Shown here: positions 6,536-13,349 of the stretch, one piece after another
Layout of the letters: each line of letters starts with the position of its first letter
How positions within the stretch are numbered: the stretch's first letter is position 1
NCBI GenBank assembly: GCA_028710055.1
Contig: JAQUSX010000003.1
Coordinates: 1-17,050, forward strand
DNA length: 17,050 nt
Direction of reading: 5' to 3'
Source of the DNA: Clostridia bacterium
GTDB lineage: Bacteria > Bacillota > Clostridia > Christensenellales > CAG-314
Notes under the pieces: generated by a model
What the model was told of the DNA's origin: nothing
The model's input: only the letters and a program-made list of their open reading frames with translations
Databases searched by the model: none
Position numbers and translations under genes: made by a program

Positions 6536-6615
6536 GCGCAACTGGCTGGCATTCCGCTTTTTACGGTTAAGCCCCTTTAGCTTTGTGTCGCTATCTTTCG
6601 ATAGGTTTACCAAAA
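6536..6615 (-). ncRNA. Cyclic-di-GMP-I (GEMM) riboswitch aptamer
   Basis: Read on the minus strand from 6615. The conserved core appears in the right order and spacing: GGTAAACC (6611-6604), a short hairpin TATC-GAAA-GATA with the GNRA tetraloop (6603-6592), GACACAAAGC (6589-6580; consensus GACGCAAAGC), a GGGGCTTAA segment (6574-6566; consensus GG-CUAA), a small CCG/CGG hairpin (6566-6554), then ATGCCAGCCAGTTGC (6552-6538; consensus AUGG-AGCC-GGUU-C). The guanine in the G-G-x-AAACC segment that contacts one ligand guanine in the Vibrio Vc2 structure is kept, favouring c-di-GMP over the cGAMP-binding variants, which carry A there. A GACGAA/TTCGTC hairpin (6637-6622) precedes the aptamer. A terminator follows and the controlled gene is the TetR-family regulator. 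Confidence 0.9.
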
Positions 6616-6644
6616 TTTTTTGACGAAAATCTTCGTCTATGTTC

Positions 6645-6673
6645 ATTTTAACATTAAGAAAAACCCGTGTCAA
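6645..6673 (-). promoter_or_regulatory. Strong sigma-A promoter driving the riboswitch leader and TetR-family gene
   Basis: On the minus strand a consensus TTGACA (6673-6668) and TAAAAT (6650-6645) are exactly 17 bases apart, with an extended -10 TGT just before the -10 box. Transcription should start near 6638, immediately before the 5' hairpin of the riboswitch. It lies in the gap after the acetyltransferase stop codon. Confidence 0.85.
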
Positions 6674-6706
6674 TATTTATCGAATTTTTTTGATAAAAAT
6701 ACTTAT

Positions 6707-7228
6707 TTATTTTCTTTCTTTTGCTAATATTGCGTAAAAATTTGCGCTTTCCCATTTTGGCGAACCGTCGGGATTATTAACAAAACTAATCGTTTCGATA
6801 AAATGCCCTTCTTTTCGCATACCCAGCTTCTCCAAAAGTTTGTTGCTGCGCATATTATAGTCTGCGGTGTAGGCAACGATTCTTCTCGCGTTTAACACGT
6901 CAAACGCATAGTCCATTAAGGCTTTCGCGCTTTCATAAGCGTAACCCTTGCCTTCGTATTTTTCATTAAAATTCCAGCCTAGATCATACGTTCCGTATTC
7001 GCCTTTTTGCAGATAAAGATTGCCGATAAGTTTCATCTCGCAAACCAATTCCACAGCATAAAAAACGTCGTCATCCGCTCGTTTTTTAGCTTCCGCCACA
7101 GCCTCTTCCAGCGTTGTGATTTTTTCAGGAACAAAACAATCTACGCGCGGTTTTGCTAAATATTCTAACAAATCGTTGGCGTCGTTTTCGTTAAATCTTC
7201 TTATCAAAAGCCTTTCAGTTTTTATCAT
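6707..7228 (-). CDS. GNAT-family N-acetyltransferase (RimJ/RimL-like)
   Basis: 173 residues of the Acetyltransf_3 type, which transfers acetyl from acetyl-CoA to an amine on a protein N-terminus or small molecule. The N-terminal strand TERLLIRRF (4-12) and the pyrophosphate-binding loop KYEGKGYA (90-97, a Q/R-x-x-G-x-G/A variant) are clear, followed by NKLLEKLGMRKEG (129-141), the usual CoA-side helix and turn. The substrate is not predictable. The start is ATG 7228, whose first base is the last base of the MFS stop codon (TGATG), with AGAGGA 6 bases upstream; a TTG three bases earlier is in frame but less likely. The overlap implies translational coupling with the exporter, so the acetylated compound and exported compound may be related. 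No terminator is visible before the riboswitch promoter. Confidence 0.9.
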   Translation of the reverse strand: MIKTERLLIRRFNENDANDLLEYLAKPRVDCFVPEKITTLEEAVAEAKKRADDDVFYAVELVCEMKLIGNLYLQKGEYGTYDLGWNFNEKYEGKGYAYESAKALMDYAFDVLNARRIVAYTADYNMRSNKLLEKLGMRKEGHFIETISFVNNPDGSPKWESANFYAILAKERK

Positions 7229-8574
7229 CAAAATTCCTCTATTGATTTATTCGTTGCGGTAATAATCATTATTATTACAAAACCAAGCGCGCAAAATAGA
7301 TACAGGGCTCCAAGACCAAGATTATTGAGTATCAGTCCGCCCAAAAATAGCGCTATGGGAATTAATCCTTGCGACCCGATACTAAGCAAACTAAACACTT
7401 TCGCTTGATATTGACGGTCTATTTTTACCATCATAACAGATAATATCGGGACATCGATAAAGCTAACGATTACGCCGATAACTAACATACCTACAGCCAG
7501 TAAAATTAAATACAAGTTAAAGTTAACGCCTCTTTCCACCAAAATATAGAAAAGAGCAACAACGACGATCAACACCACGGCAATCAAAATAGTTCCTATT
7601 TTTAAGCTTCTTCCGCATTTCTTCGACATAGCTTTCACGCTTAGTATCGCGCCCATTACGATAGAGCCTATAGAAAACGCGGTACTGAAAATGCTGCTCC
7701 ACATTTCGGGCTGGAGAAAATCTTTGAATAAATAATTTTGATTTGCAACATATAACTTTATAAAATACGGCATTCCGTTTGAATAAAACGGTGCAAAAAA
7801 GAAGTTAATAAACAAAAGCAAAAACAGCATTGATACTATAGCTTTTTGTGTTTTTAAATACTTTATTCCGTCTTTAAAATCGGCTACCATCGTTTTTAGT
7901 GTCGTTTTTTCAACAGGCGGCGTGTACTCGTGTCTAATAAACATTTCCGAAAATCCCGACACCAAATAGCATGCGGCAATAATTGTAAATAAAATGTGAA
8001 TTGGAACCAGGGAATACAAAATACCCGCCAATAATATTCCCAAAACGCTTTGCAGATTTCTTAATATTTGAAAATATGAATTGGCTTGCTGAATTCGGTC
8101 TGATTCCACTATCAAAGGTAATAACGATGCTGCAGCTGGGTCAAATATAGCTGAAATAATATTGCTTACAAAACCGATAGCGAAAAGCAGTATCACTTGC
8201 AATGTTACGTTGCCCGCTTTCATTATGAAAAAAGTAGCTACTGCGGACAAGCCGATAAAAGCGCCTCTTATGTAGTCGCTCATGAAAATTATTTTCGCCT
8301 TTTTCCATCTGTCGGCAAGTACGCCTCCAAACGGCGACATAAGCACATAAATTATTCCGCAAAAAGCCAAATAAATGCCTTGAATTAAAGCGTTGTTGCC
8401 CGTAAGGTCGAGAATGTAGAAACTGATAGCAAAGCTGTAAAACATTGCTCCGACGTTAGTCACTAGCGTTCCCAAAAACAACAAAATAAAATTTTTGTTT
8501 TTAAATACGTTTTGAGTTTTTTTAGGTTCCTGAACAGCGGTATCGATTTCGGTATTCGTTTGTTGTTCGTTCAT
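7228..8574 (-). CDS. Major facilitator superfamily exporter (DHA/MefA-like drug efflux type)
   Basis: 448 residues with a charged cytoplasmic N-tail (1-28) and about 12 hydrophobic segments. Motif A between helices 2 and 3 is well kept: GGVLADRWKK (83-92). A cytoplasmic loop rich in charge (about 217-245) separates the two six-helix halves. The overall pattern fits the MFS_3 group, which includes macrolide and multidrug proton-antiport exporters; the actual substrate cannot be read from the sequence. AAGGGG about 8 bases upstream serves as ribosome binding site and a good promoter lies at 8604-8633. It forms an operon with the overlapping acetyltransferase gene and is followed on the same strand by the riboswitch-controlled TetR-family gene, an arrangement common for regulated efflux. 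Confidence 0.88.
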   Translation of the reverse strand: MNEQQTNTEIDTAVQEPKKTQNVFKNKNFILLFLGTLVTNVGAMFYSFAISFYILDLTGNNALIQGIYLAFCGIIYVLMSPFGGVLADRWKKAKIIFMSDYIRGAFIGLSAVATFFIMKAGNVTLQVILLFAIGFVSNIISAIFDPAAASLLPLIVESDRIQQANSYFQILRNLQSVLGILLAGILYSLVPIHILFTIIAACYLVSGFSEMFIRHEYTPPVEKTTLKTMVADFKDGIKYLKTQKAIVSMLFLLLFINFFFAPFYSNGMPYFIKLYVANQNYLFKDFLQPEMWSSIFSTAFSIGSIVMGAILSVKAMSKKCGRSLKIGTILIAVVLIVVVALFYILVERGVNFNLYLILLAVGMLVIGVIVSFIDVPILSVMMVKIDRQYQAKVFSLLSIGSQGLIPIALFLGGLILNNLGLGALYLFCALGFVIIMIITATNKSIEEF

Positions 8575-8603
8575 AATTTGCCCCTTATATTTTAAGTAGA
8601 TTT

Positions 8604-8633
8604 AGTATAAAACAATTTGTGCCTATGTGTCAA
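8604..8633 (-). promoter_or_regulatory. Sigma-A promoter for the MFS-acetyltransferase operon
   Basis: On the minus strand TTGACA (8633-8628) and TATACT (8609-8604) are separated by 18 bases. The predicted start near 8597 leaves a leader of about 23 bases. The spacer contains a small palindrome, ACAAATTGT, too short to call an operator with confidence. Confidence 0.75.
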
Positions 8634-8783
8634 TAAAACCTAACTTTCACAATTTTTTAAATATAACTTTTAATCTATTTTTCATATGGTATTCATAAAA
8701 CGGCGATATTTTGGGCTAATCGTTTATTGTTTAAAAAAGACAGTAAGTTAAGCAATATAATAATATGTCTTTATAATGGCTAT

Positions 8784-8808
8784 AAAAAACCCCGCAAAGA
8801 GCGGGGTT
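8784..8808 (-). terminator. Intrinsic terminator of the opp operon
   Basis: On the minus strand a GC-rich 8-bp stem (AACCCCGC / GCGGGGTT) with loop TCTTT runs into a T tract (8789-8784). It begins 16 bases after the stop codon of the small membrane protein, so that gene is the last of the operon. Confidence 0.93.
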
Positions 8809-8824
8809 GATTATTTATGAAATT

Positions 8825-9085
8825 TCACCAAAGATTTGTCATGAGCAAAATTAACAGAGCAAACGCGCCTAAAAACATACCAAGGACGGGAATCAATGCA
8901 AGCAACATGTCGCCTATTAACCGTCTTGTTTCTTTCTTTGTTATGGGCGGTATCTGTTCTCCGTTTTCATCTTTTTTGATTTTCGGGGAAAATGAATCGT
9001 ACCACGGCATTCCGTCAATGTTCATTTTTGCTATTACTCTGCCGTCATCGTCATCGTGTTTTTTCTTTTCGCTCTTATTGTTCAT
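8825..9085 (-). CDS. Small tail-anchored membrane protein of unknown function, last gene of the opp operon
   Basis: 86 residues; I do not recognise a family. It has a very polar N-terminal half (Lys-rich then DDDDG at 11-15, MPWYDSF at 26-32) and one long hydrophobic segment at about 56-82 ending two or three residues before the C-terminus, so it should be a tail-anchored protein with its N-terminus in the cytoplasm, or a tight membrane hairpin around Pro66. The start lies only three bases after the oppF stop codon and has no ribosome binding site of its own, so translation probably depends on coupling to oppF. The operon terminator follows directly. Position and membrane location suggest an accessory of the transporter, but nothing in the sequence proves it. 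Confidence 0.75.
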   Translation of the reverse strand: MNNKSEKKKHDDDDGRVIAKMNIDGMPWYDSFSPKIKKDENGEQIPPITKKETRRLIGDMLLALIPVLGMFLGAFALLILLMTNLW

Positions 9086-9088
9086 TTT

Positions 9089-10354
9089 TTACATAAACGG
9101 ATTTTCCGTACTGTTTAATTTTGCATCCTTCATATTCTTCTTTAATTTTTTATCTGCGTTTTCAGCAAGGCTCGGGTCCTTTTTCATTTCCTCGTTCAAT
9201 TTTAACGCTTCTTCATCAAACAAATGGCAAACAACATAGTGATCGTTGCCCATGTCGATACGTTTTGGAATGACGGATTTACAAACTTCCATACATTTTC
9301 TGCAACGAGTATGGAATTTACAACCTGAAGGCGGATTAGCGGGACTTGGGATATTACCTTCCAAAATAATACGGTTCATTTTGTAATTCGGATCGGGTAC
9401 TGGTATCGCGCTAAACAAAGCTTCCGTATAAGGATGGAGCGGATTAGCAAACAGCTCTGCTGTAGGAGCGTATTCCACCATGCTTCCAAGATACATAACT
9501 CCGACAGAATCGGAAATATGTTCGACGACGCTTAAGTCGTGCGATATAAACAAATACGTCAATCCGTATTCTTTTTGCAAATCGCGCAAAAGGTTAATAA
9601 TTTGCGCTTGAATAGAAACGTCCAATGCGGAAACAGGCTCGTCGCAAACGATAAACTCAGGGTTAAGAGCCAGCGCGCGCGCTATACATATTCTTTGACG
9701 TTGACCGCCTGAGAATTCGTGAGGATATCTGTCTTTGTGATATTCTTGCAGACCGCAGGATTGCATAATTTTTGTAATATAGTCGTCGAATTCTTCTTGC
9801 GGAACAATATTGTGCTCTCTTACAGCTTCGCCGATAATTTCGCCGACGGGAAGTCTCGGTGACAAGCTTGAATACGGATCTTGGAAAACGATTTGCATTT
9901 TCGGACGCACGCTTCTTAAAGATTTTTTATCGAACTTATTTACATCTTCACCGTTAAACAAAACTTCGCCGCCGCTCTTTGGATATAGTCTCAAAATAGT
10001 TCTTCCGACTGTGGTTTTTCCGCAACCGGATTCGCCGACCAAACCCATCGTGGTACCCTTTTTGATATTAAAACTGATACCGTCTACGGCTTTTACGTAA
10101 CCTACTGTGCGTTTTAAAAATCCTGACTTAATCGGGAAATATTCTTTTAATGAATTTACTTCTAAAATGTTTTCAGGATTATGCTCAATAGGATCAAAAA
10201 CATCGTTTATCATAGCCGCTCTTGCTTCTTTTGCTTCGCGTATTGTTTTTCTTGGGTGAGCAATAAAACTCACTGTCGCCCTAAAACCATCTGCGATAGA
10301 GCGTCCTACTTTTTTGAACCATTCGCCAATTGACCTAGAAAAATTATTAAACAT
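9089..10354 (-). CDS. oppF: Oligopeptide ABC importer ATPase, OppF/DppF type, with long N-terminal extension
   Basis: 421 residues. It is one of the two ATPases powering peptide uptake. ABC landmarks: Walker A GESGCGKTT (107-115), Q-loop FQDPYSSLSPR (157-167), signature FSGGQRQR (214-221), Walker B IVCDEP (235-240) and H-loop His272. The C-terminal domain has the oligopeptide-ATPase cysteine set Cys345, Cys351, Cys354, Cys358 (CxxxxxCxxCxxxC), which in this family can hold an iron-sulfur cluster. The usual OppF start corresponds to about residue 63 (ILEVNSLKEYFPI), so the first 62 residues are an extra basic, amphipathic-looking segment. The start is ATG 10354, not the alternative 12 codons upstream: AAAGGAGG lies 7 bases before it. 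It overlaps the oppD 3' end by 8 bases. Confidence 0.93.
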   Translation of the reverse strand: MFNNFSRSIGEWFKKVGRSIADGFRATVSFIAHPRKTIREAKEARAAMINDVFDPIEHNPENILEVNSLKEYFPIKSGFLKRTVGYVKAVDGISFNIKKGTTMGLVGESGCGKTTVGRTILRLYPKSGGEVLFNGEDVNKFDKKSLRSVRPKMQIVFQDPYSSLSPRLPVGEIIGEAVREHNIVPQEEFDDYITKIMQSCGLQEYHKDRYPHEFSGGQRQRICIARALALNPEFIVCDEPVSALDVSIQAQIINLLRDLQKEYGLTYLFISHDLSVVEHISDSVGVMYLGSMVEYAPTAELFANPLHPYTEALFSAIPVPDPNYKMNRIILEGNIPSPANPPSGCKFHTRCRKCMEVCKSVIPKRIDMGNDHYVVCHLFDEEALKLNEEMKKDPSLAENADKKLKKNMKDAKLNSTENPFM

Positions 10355-11507
10355 CTTGAGCCTCCTTTGCGAAACGGTAACAAGAAACATAATGCGTAGG
10401 GCTTATTTTAAATTCCTTAGGGTAAGCTCCGTTACATTCGTGAATGCTCATTTCACATCTGTCCTTAAAATAACAGTAGTTAGGCATATCGATAGGATTT
10501 GGTACAGAACCGGGTATATTATAAAGTCTATCAATTTTTTTGTTTACAACGGGCTTAGATTTCATAAGACCTATCGTATAAGGATGACAAGGATGATTAA
10601 ATATATCTTCCGCCGTACCTTTTTCCACGATTCTGCCTGCATACATAACGACTACGTAGTCAGCCATTTCCGCTATAACGCCCAAGTCGTGTGTAATAAG
10701 CATAATACTGCTGTTGATTTTAGATTTCAATTCTCTTAATAAATCAAGTATCTGTGCCTGAATAGTAACGTCCAAAGCGGTAGTAGGCTCGTCTGCAATG
10801 ATAAGACGCGGATTACAAGCAAGCGCCATAGCGATCATAACACGCTGACGCATACCGCCTGAAAGTTGGTGAGGATAATTTTTGTAAATACCTTCGGCAT
10901 TGGCGATACCGACGATTTCGAGCATGCTTATAGATTTCGCTTTTGTTTCTTCGTCAGTCATTTCAGGGAAGTGCAGTTGTAACACTTCATCAACCTGCGT
11001 TCCGATAGTAAAAACAGGGTTCAGACTTGTCATAGGTTCTTGGAATATCATAGATATTTCATTACCGCGCAAGTGTTGCATTTCGGAAACGGGTGTTTTT
11101 GCAACGTCGTAAACTTTATCGCCTGCGTTAAAACGAATTTGTCCTTTTACCGTTTGACCTTGCGGACGTTGAACGAGTTGCATCAAAGACAAACTCGTTA
11201 CGCTTTTGCCGCAACCAGACTCGCCGACTACGCCCACTGTTTTGCCGATAGGTACGTCAAACGAAACGCCGTCAACAGCGCGAACCGTACCGATATCCGT
11301 AAAGAAATAAGTGTGAACGTTATCAAACTCGACAAGGTTGTTCGGGTCTTTCATTTGTGTTAGATATTCGGATTCGGGAACGTTTTTACGATTTCTTTCT
11401 TTTTCGATAGCGTTCGTAATTTTGCGGTTTCTTCTCGTTATTTCACGAGATTCCTTAGCCGAAATATAAGTTGTATTTTTTCTTTTTTTGCTAAATTTTA
11501 ATTCCAT
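10347..11507 (-). CDS. oppD: Oligopeptide ABC importer ATPase, OppD/DppD type
   Basis: 386 residues, the partner ATPase of OppF. Walker A GESGCGKS (95-102), Q-loop FQEPMTSLNP (155-164), signature LSGGMRQR (215-222), Walker B LIIADEP (235-241) and H-loop His273 are all intact. The C-terminal oligopeptide-transporter region (about 305-380) keeps HPYTIGLMKSKP, IPGSVPNP and the cysteines Cys345, Cys351 and Cys358. A strongly basic extension of about 55 residues precedes the normal start of the ABC domain (LVEFDNVHTYF). The start codon is 5 bases after the oppC stop, with GAAGAGG overlapping that stop as ribosome binding site. OppD-type assignment is based on its position and on the MRQR form of the signature. 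Confidence 0.93.
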   Translation of the reverse strand: MELKFSKKRKNTTYISAKESREITRRNRKITNAIEKERNRKNVPESEYLTQMKDPNNLVEFDNVHTYFFTDIGTVRAVDGVSFDVPIGKTVGVVGESGCGKSVTSLSLMQLVQRPQGQTVKGQIRFNAGDKVYDVAKTPVSEMQHLRGNEISMIFQEPMTSLNPVFTIGTQVDEVLQLHFPEMTDEETKAKSISMLEIVGIANAEGIYKNYPHQLSGGMRQRVMIAMALACNPRLIIADEPTTALDVTIQAQILDLLRELKSKINSSIMLITHDLGVIAEMADYVVVMYAGRIVEKGTAEDIFNHPCHPYTIGLMKSKPVVNKKIDRLYNIPGSVPNPIDMPNYCYFKDRCEMSIHECNGAYPKEFKISPTHYVSCYRFAKEAQDV

Positions 11508-11512
11508 ATCGC

Positions 11513-13339
11513 TTACCTCTTCATTTTCGGGTCAAACGCGTCGCGCAGACCGTCGCCGACAAAGTTGAACGCAATAACCGCTAAACAAATCAGCAATCCG
11601 ACAGGTATCCAAATGTAGGTATAGTGGAGTAACGAATAACTGTCTTTAACGCCGTTAATAATTTGTCCCCATGTGGCAATCGGATATTTTGCGCCGAGTC
11701 CCAAGAATGACAATGTCGATTCTGTCAATATTACATAACCTAAGCTCATCGTCGCGTTGACTATAAGCTGCGGCATAACGTTCGGGACAAGGTGTTTGAA
11801 TATTTTACGTCTTGTCGACAAGCCCGAAGCTTCAGCGGCAAGCATAAATTCTTGTTCGCGCAGGGACAAAATTTGTCCACGCACCAGTCGAGCGACACCG
11901 GGCCAACCCATGATTCCCATTGCAATCATCAAATATAACAAACGCATATAGGAGTCGACGTTTAATTTGTCGAAAACCGCACCCAGCATAATTAATATCG
12001 GGAAAAACGGCAGACAGTTGAATAAGTCTACTAAACGCATTAAAAGATTGTCTATCCAGCCGCCGAAATAACCCGCTATACCGCCTAGAATGACGCCTAT
12101 GAATACTTCAAAGAAGACTACTACAAAGCCTATCATAAGAGAAATTCTGCCGCCGTACATAATACGAGTCAATACGTCCATACCATTGGAGTCAGTACCC
12201 AAAGGATGTTCCCCTGATGGAGCGTTGAATATATCAATCAAATATAATTCTTGAACTTGTTGAATACGGAAACTCAAATCAGCTCTATAAAGATTAAAAG
12301 TTTCATCGCCAAAAGTAAATTCAAGGTTTGTTAAATGTTGACTTTCCATTGTTTCGATAAGGTCAAGCAAGTTAAGTTTATAGTCTATGCTCAAGCTATC
12401 TTCACCCGTAGATCTTTGTGCCGAGAAAGTCATTAGCATGACGTAATCTTGATATTCACCGTCAATCTGCTGTTTTATGATAAATGCTTCGTCATCGGGC
12501 GTAACAATATAATTTTTTCCGCCGTAAGTGAAGACGCCTGTATCATAAATTGCGCTTAATACCTGTATTTTATAATCATCAGTCAAAACGTTTGCTGTGT
12601 CGTAATTATGAAATACATATTTTGTCGCCAGCATTACAGGCTGGTATTCCGACATAATATAAATCGTAAATTGTTTGCTTGCGTAATTCACCAAAAACGT
12701 TTGACCACCAAGGGTAAAACTTTTTGTTGTGGAGGCAAGATTTTCCACAGCGTTTCTAAACTCGGGCGTATCAAATTCGGACAAACTAAATGTAAATGTG
12801 CCACCCGACGTATTATAAATTACTATTTGATTTTTATCAGATTTTCTAAGTTCAAATACATTCTCGCCAAGTTCGCACAAAACATATAAGCCTTCACCGC
12901 TAGGGTCAGCTATTTCAATACTCGTCAAACCACTGGCGATCATTTCATTTGCCTTAGAAGTTACATAAGCGTTTACTGTGTCGTTTATAACTGCGCCCTC
13001 TATGGTATATTTATCGTAATCGATTTTTTCTTGCGCTACGCCGTAATCCGCGTTTTGATATTTATAAACATGGAATACGTCGCTTTCTTTATACGGTGTG
13101 AACGCTGCGCCCAAAAAGCAAAATACGAACATCAATATCAAAATTATTGATCCGGTTATAGCAAGTTTACTGCGAATGAAACGTTTAAAAACAAGTCTGC
13201 CCGGCGATAAAACTTTTATCCGCTGAGTGTCGTCCAATGCGATTTGTTCGCTGGTTTCTTGCTCCGGAGCTGGGGCTTCAGAGGGCTTGTTAATCTCTTC
13301 TTCGACGGCTTTGCGCCAGTCAAAAGTATTTTTACTCAT
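11513..13339 (-). CDS. oppC: Oversized OppC/DppC permease with a large extracellular repeat insertion
   Basis: 608 residues, roughly twice the normal 280-320 of OppC. An acidic and proline-containing N-tail (1-45) leads to the usual RFIRSKLA segment and first membrane helix (59-80). The family's HPLGTDSNGMDVLTRIMYGGR segment, normally shortly after, appears only at 378-398. Between them, residues 86-374 form an insertion predicted to lie outside the membrane. After it the permease domain is standard, with about five helices and the EAA loop AAEASGLSTRRKIFKHLVPN (501-520) that contacts the ATPases. The insertion shows repeated FT-x-G-(8-10)-F-x-I strands (see repeat entry). The reading frame is continuous and the codon use matches its neighbours, so this is not a frameshift or foreign gene fusion artefact that I can see. 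AAGGAGG 7 bases upstream sets the start; oppB ends 10 bases before. Confidence 0.92.
   Translation of the reverse strand: MSKNTFDWRKAVEEEINKPSEAPAPEQETSEQIALDDTQRIKVLSPGRLVFKRFIRSKLAITGSIILILMFVFCFLGAAFTPYKESDVFHVYKYQNADYGVAQEKIDYDKYTIEGAVINDTVNAYVTSKANEMIASGLTSIEIADPSGEGLYVLCELGENVFELRKSDKNQIVIYNTSGGTFTFSLSEFDTPEFRNAVENLASTTKSFTLGGQTFLVNYASKQFTIYIMSEYQPVMLATKYVFHNYDTANVLTDDYKIQVLSAIYDTGVFTYGGKNYIVTPDDEAFIIKQQIDGEYQDYVMLMTFSAQRSTGEDSLSIDYKLNLLDLIETMESQHLTNLEFTFGDETFNLYRADLSFRIQQVQELYLIDIFNAPSGEHPLGTDSNGMDVLTRIMYGGRISLMIGFVVVFFEVFIGVILGGIAGYFGGWIDNLLMRLVDLFNCLPFFPILIMLGAVFDKLNVDSYMRLLYLMIAMGIMGWPGVARLVRGQILSLREQEFMLAAEASGLSTRRKIFKHLVPNVMPQLIVNATMSLGYVILTESTLSFLGLGAKYPIATWGQIINGVKDSYSLLHYTYIWIPVGLLICLAVIAFNFVGDGLRDAFDPKMKR
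12218..13084 (-). repeat. Protein-level degenerate repeats inside the OppC insertion (residues 86-374)
   Basis: Three stretches align well by eye: FTLGGQTFLVNYASKQFTI (208-226), FTYGGKNYIVTPDDEAFII (270-288) and FTFGDETFNLYRADLSFRI (341-359). A weaker fourth, GEGLYVLCELGENVFEL (148-164), lies upstream. Each is preceded by a short helix-like stretch (for example DYKIQVLSAI at 255-264 and DYKLNLLDLI at 319-328). The period is about 60-70 residues. This suggests tandem small alpha/beta domains from old duplications. DNA-level similarity is not obvious. Confidence 0.65.
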
Positions 13340-13349
13340 AATACCCTCC

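Noticed and set aside
6655..6706. Terminator after the GNAT acetyltransferase gene
   Set aside because: The only inverted repeat (TTATC/GATAA) has a weak 5-6 bp stem and no T tract after it. The operon may read into the riboswitch leader.
8600..8640. TetR operator in the MFS promoter
   Set aside because: Only a 9-base palindrome (ACAAATTGT) is visible in the spacer. It is too short and AT-rich to separate from chance.
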